From Planctomycetaceae bacterium (GTDB taxonomy: Bacteria > Planctomycetota > Planctomycetia > Pirellulales > Thermoguttaceae): a stretch of DNA of 5,196 bases. The stretch is taken from the NCBI GenBank assembly GCA_003532715.1, contig DOEZ01000246.1, positions 1 to 5,196 of the forward strand, in the 5' to 3' direction. The notes beneath the pieces were generated by a model. It was not told the origin of the DNA, ran no database searches, and saw only the letters and a program-made list of their open reading frames with translations. Shown one piece after another: positions 5,016 to 5,196 of the stretch. A program made the translations under genes and the position numbers. The stretch's first letter is position 1. Each line of letters opens with the position of its first letter.

Positions 5016-5196
5016 ACGAAGCACTGGGGGTGCTTGAAACCATCGGTCTCGTGCCCGCCGTGGCGGCGCTCGATGCCATGGAGAAGGCCGCGCCCATCCG
5101 CGTGATCCAGGCCGAACTGAACGATTTCTGCGGCATCGTCCTCAAGATCGCGGGCCGCGTCGAGTCGGTCGAGACGGCGGTGGCCGCCGGACATCG
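5012..5196 (+). CDS. Bacterial microcompartment shell protein (BMC domain), N-terminal part
   Basis: The first 61 codons of a BMC-domain (Pfam PF00936 type) shell protein are visible, and the gene runs past the window end. The GTG start at 5012-5014 overlaps the aldolase TGA as GTGA, a four-base overlap typical of translational coupling. The N-terminus reads NEALGVLETIGLVPAVAALD (2-21), then AMEKAAPIRVI, matching the opening strand and helix of hexameric shell proteins such as PduA and EutM. IVLKIAGRVESVETAVAAG (42-60) matches the second strand and helix. The segment where pore loops usually carry a Gly-Ser-Gly type sequence is instead NDFCG (37-41). Shell proteins tile into the protein coat of metabolosomes or carboxysomes. 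With the gene cut off, single-domain (BMC-H) and tandem-domain (BMC-T) forms cannot be told apart. Confidence 0.88.
   Translation, partial: MNEALGVLETIGLVPAVAALDAMEKAAPIRVIQAELNDFCGIVLKIAGRVESVETAVAAGH

Noticed and set aside
1..5196. CRISPR array, tRNA or rRNA gene, or complete insertion sequence.
   Set aside because: No regularly spaced repeats, no recognisable cloverleaf or rRNA sequence, and no transposase or integrase were seen on reading both strands.

Overview
This high-GC window looks like a planctomycete chromosome (Pirellulales-like), an inference from protein style rather than from a marker gene. The clues are an N-terminal zinc-ribbon plus single-membrane-helix protein of a type common in that phylum, short GC-rich palindromic intergenic repeats, and the start of a bacterial microcompartment (BMC) locus. 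Seven protein genes are supported. Two of them run off the window edges.

Region 1 (1-2071, all minus strand). Reading in the direction of transcription, there is an RluA-family RNA pseudouridine synthase (2071-1355), a 407-bp non-coding gap containing a perfect 17-bp inverted repeat, a SpoIIAA/STAS-like protein (947-585), a 275-bp gap holding a consensus TATAAT box with a 7-bp palindrome at the predicted start site, and the N-terminus of an SLC13-type permease (309 to beyond base 1). Region 2 (2252-2707, plus) is an orphan Rcp1-type response regulator, divergent from the pseudouridine synthase. It converges on a minus-strand zinc-ribbon/membrane protein (3796-2840). The short space between these two stop codons is filled by a 130-bp structured element bounded by 16-bp inverted ends.

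Region 3 (about 3900 to the end, plus) is the most interesting part. An AT-rich promoter-like tract precedes a DHDPS/N-acetylneuraminate-lyase superfamily aldolase (4002-5015). Its GTGA junction overlaps a BMC shell protein gene (5012 to beyond the end). The aldolase keeps the Schiff-base lysine and the YNIP tyrosine but lacks the arginine expected of a true lysine-pathway DapA. It also carries a roughly 40-residue C-terminal extension ending in an amphipathic helix that looks like a BMC encapsulation peptide. The simplest reading is that this aldolase is cargo of a metabolosome and releases pyruvate plus an aldehyde inside the shell. The rest of the locus lies outside the window, so the pathway cannot be named here.
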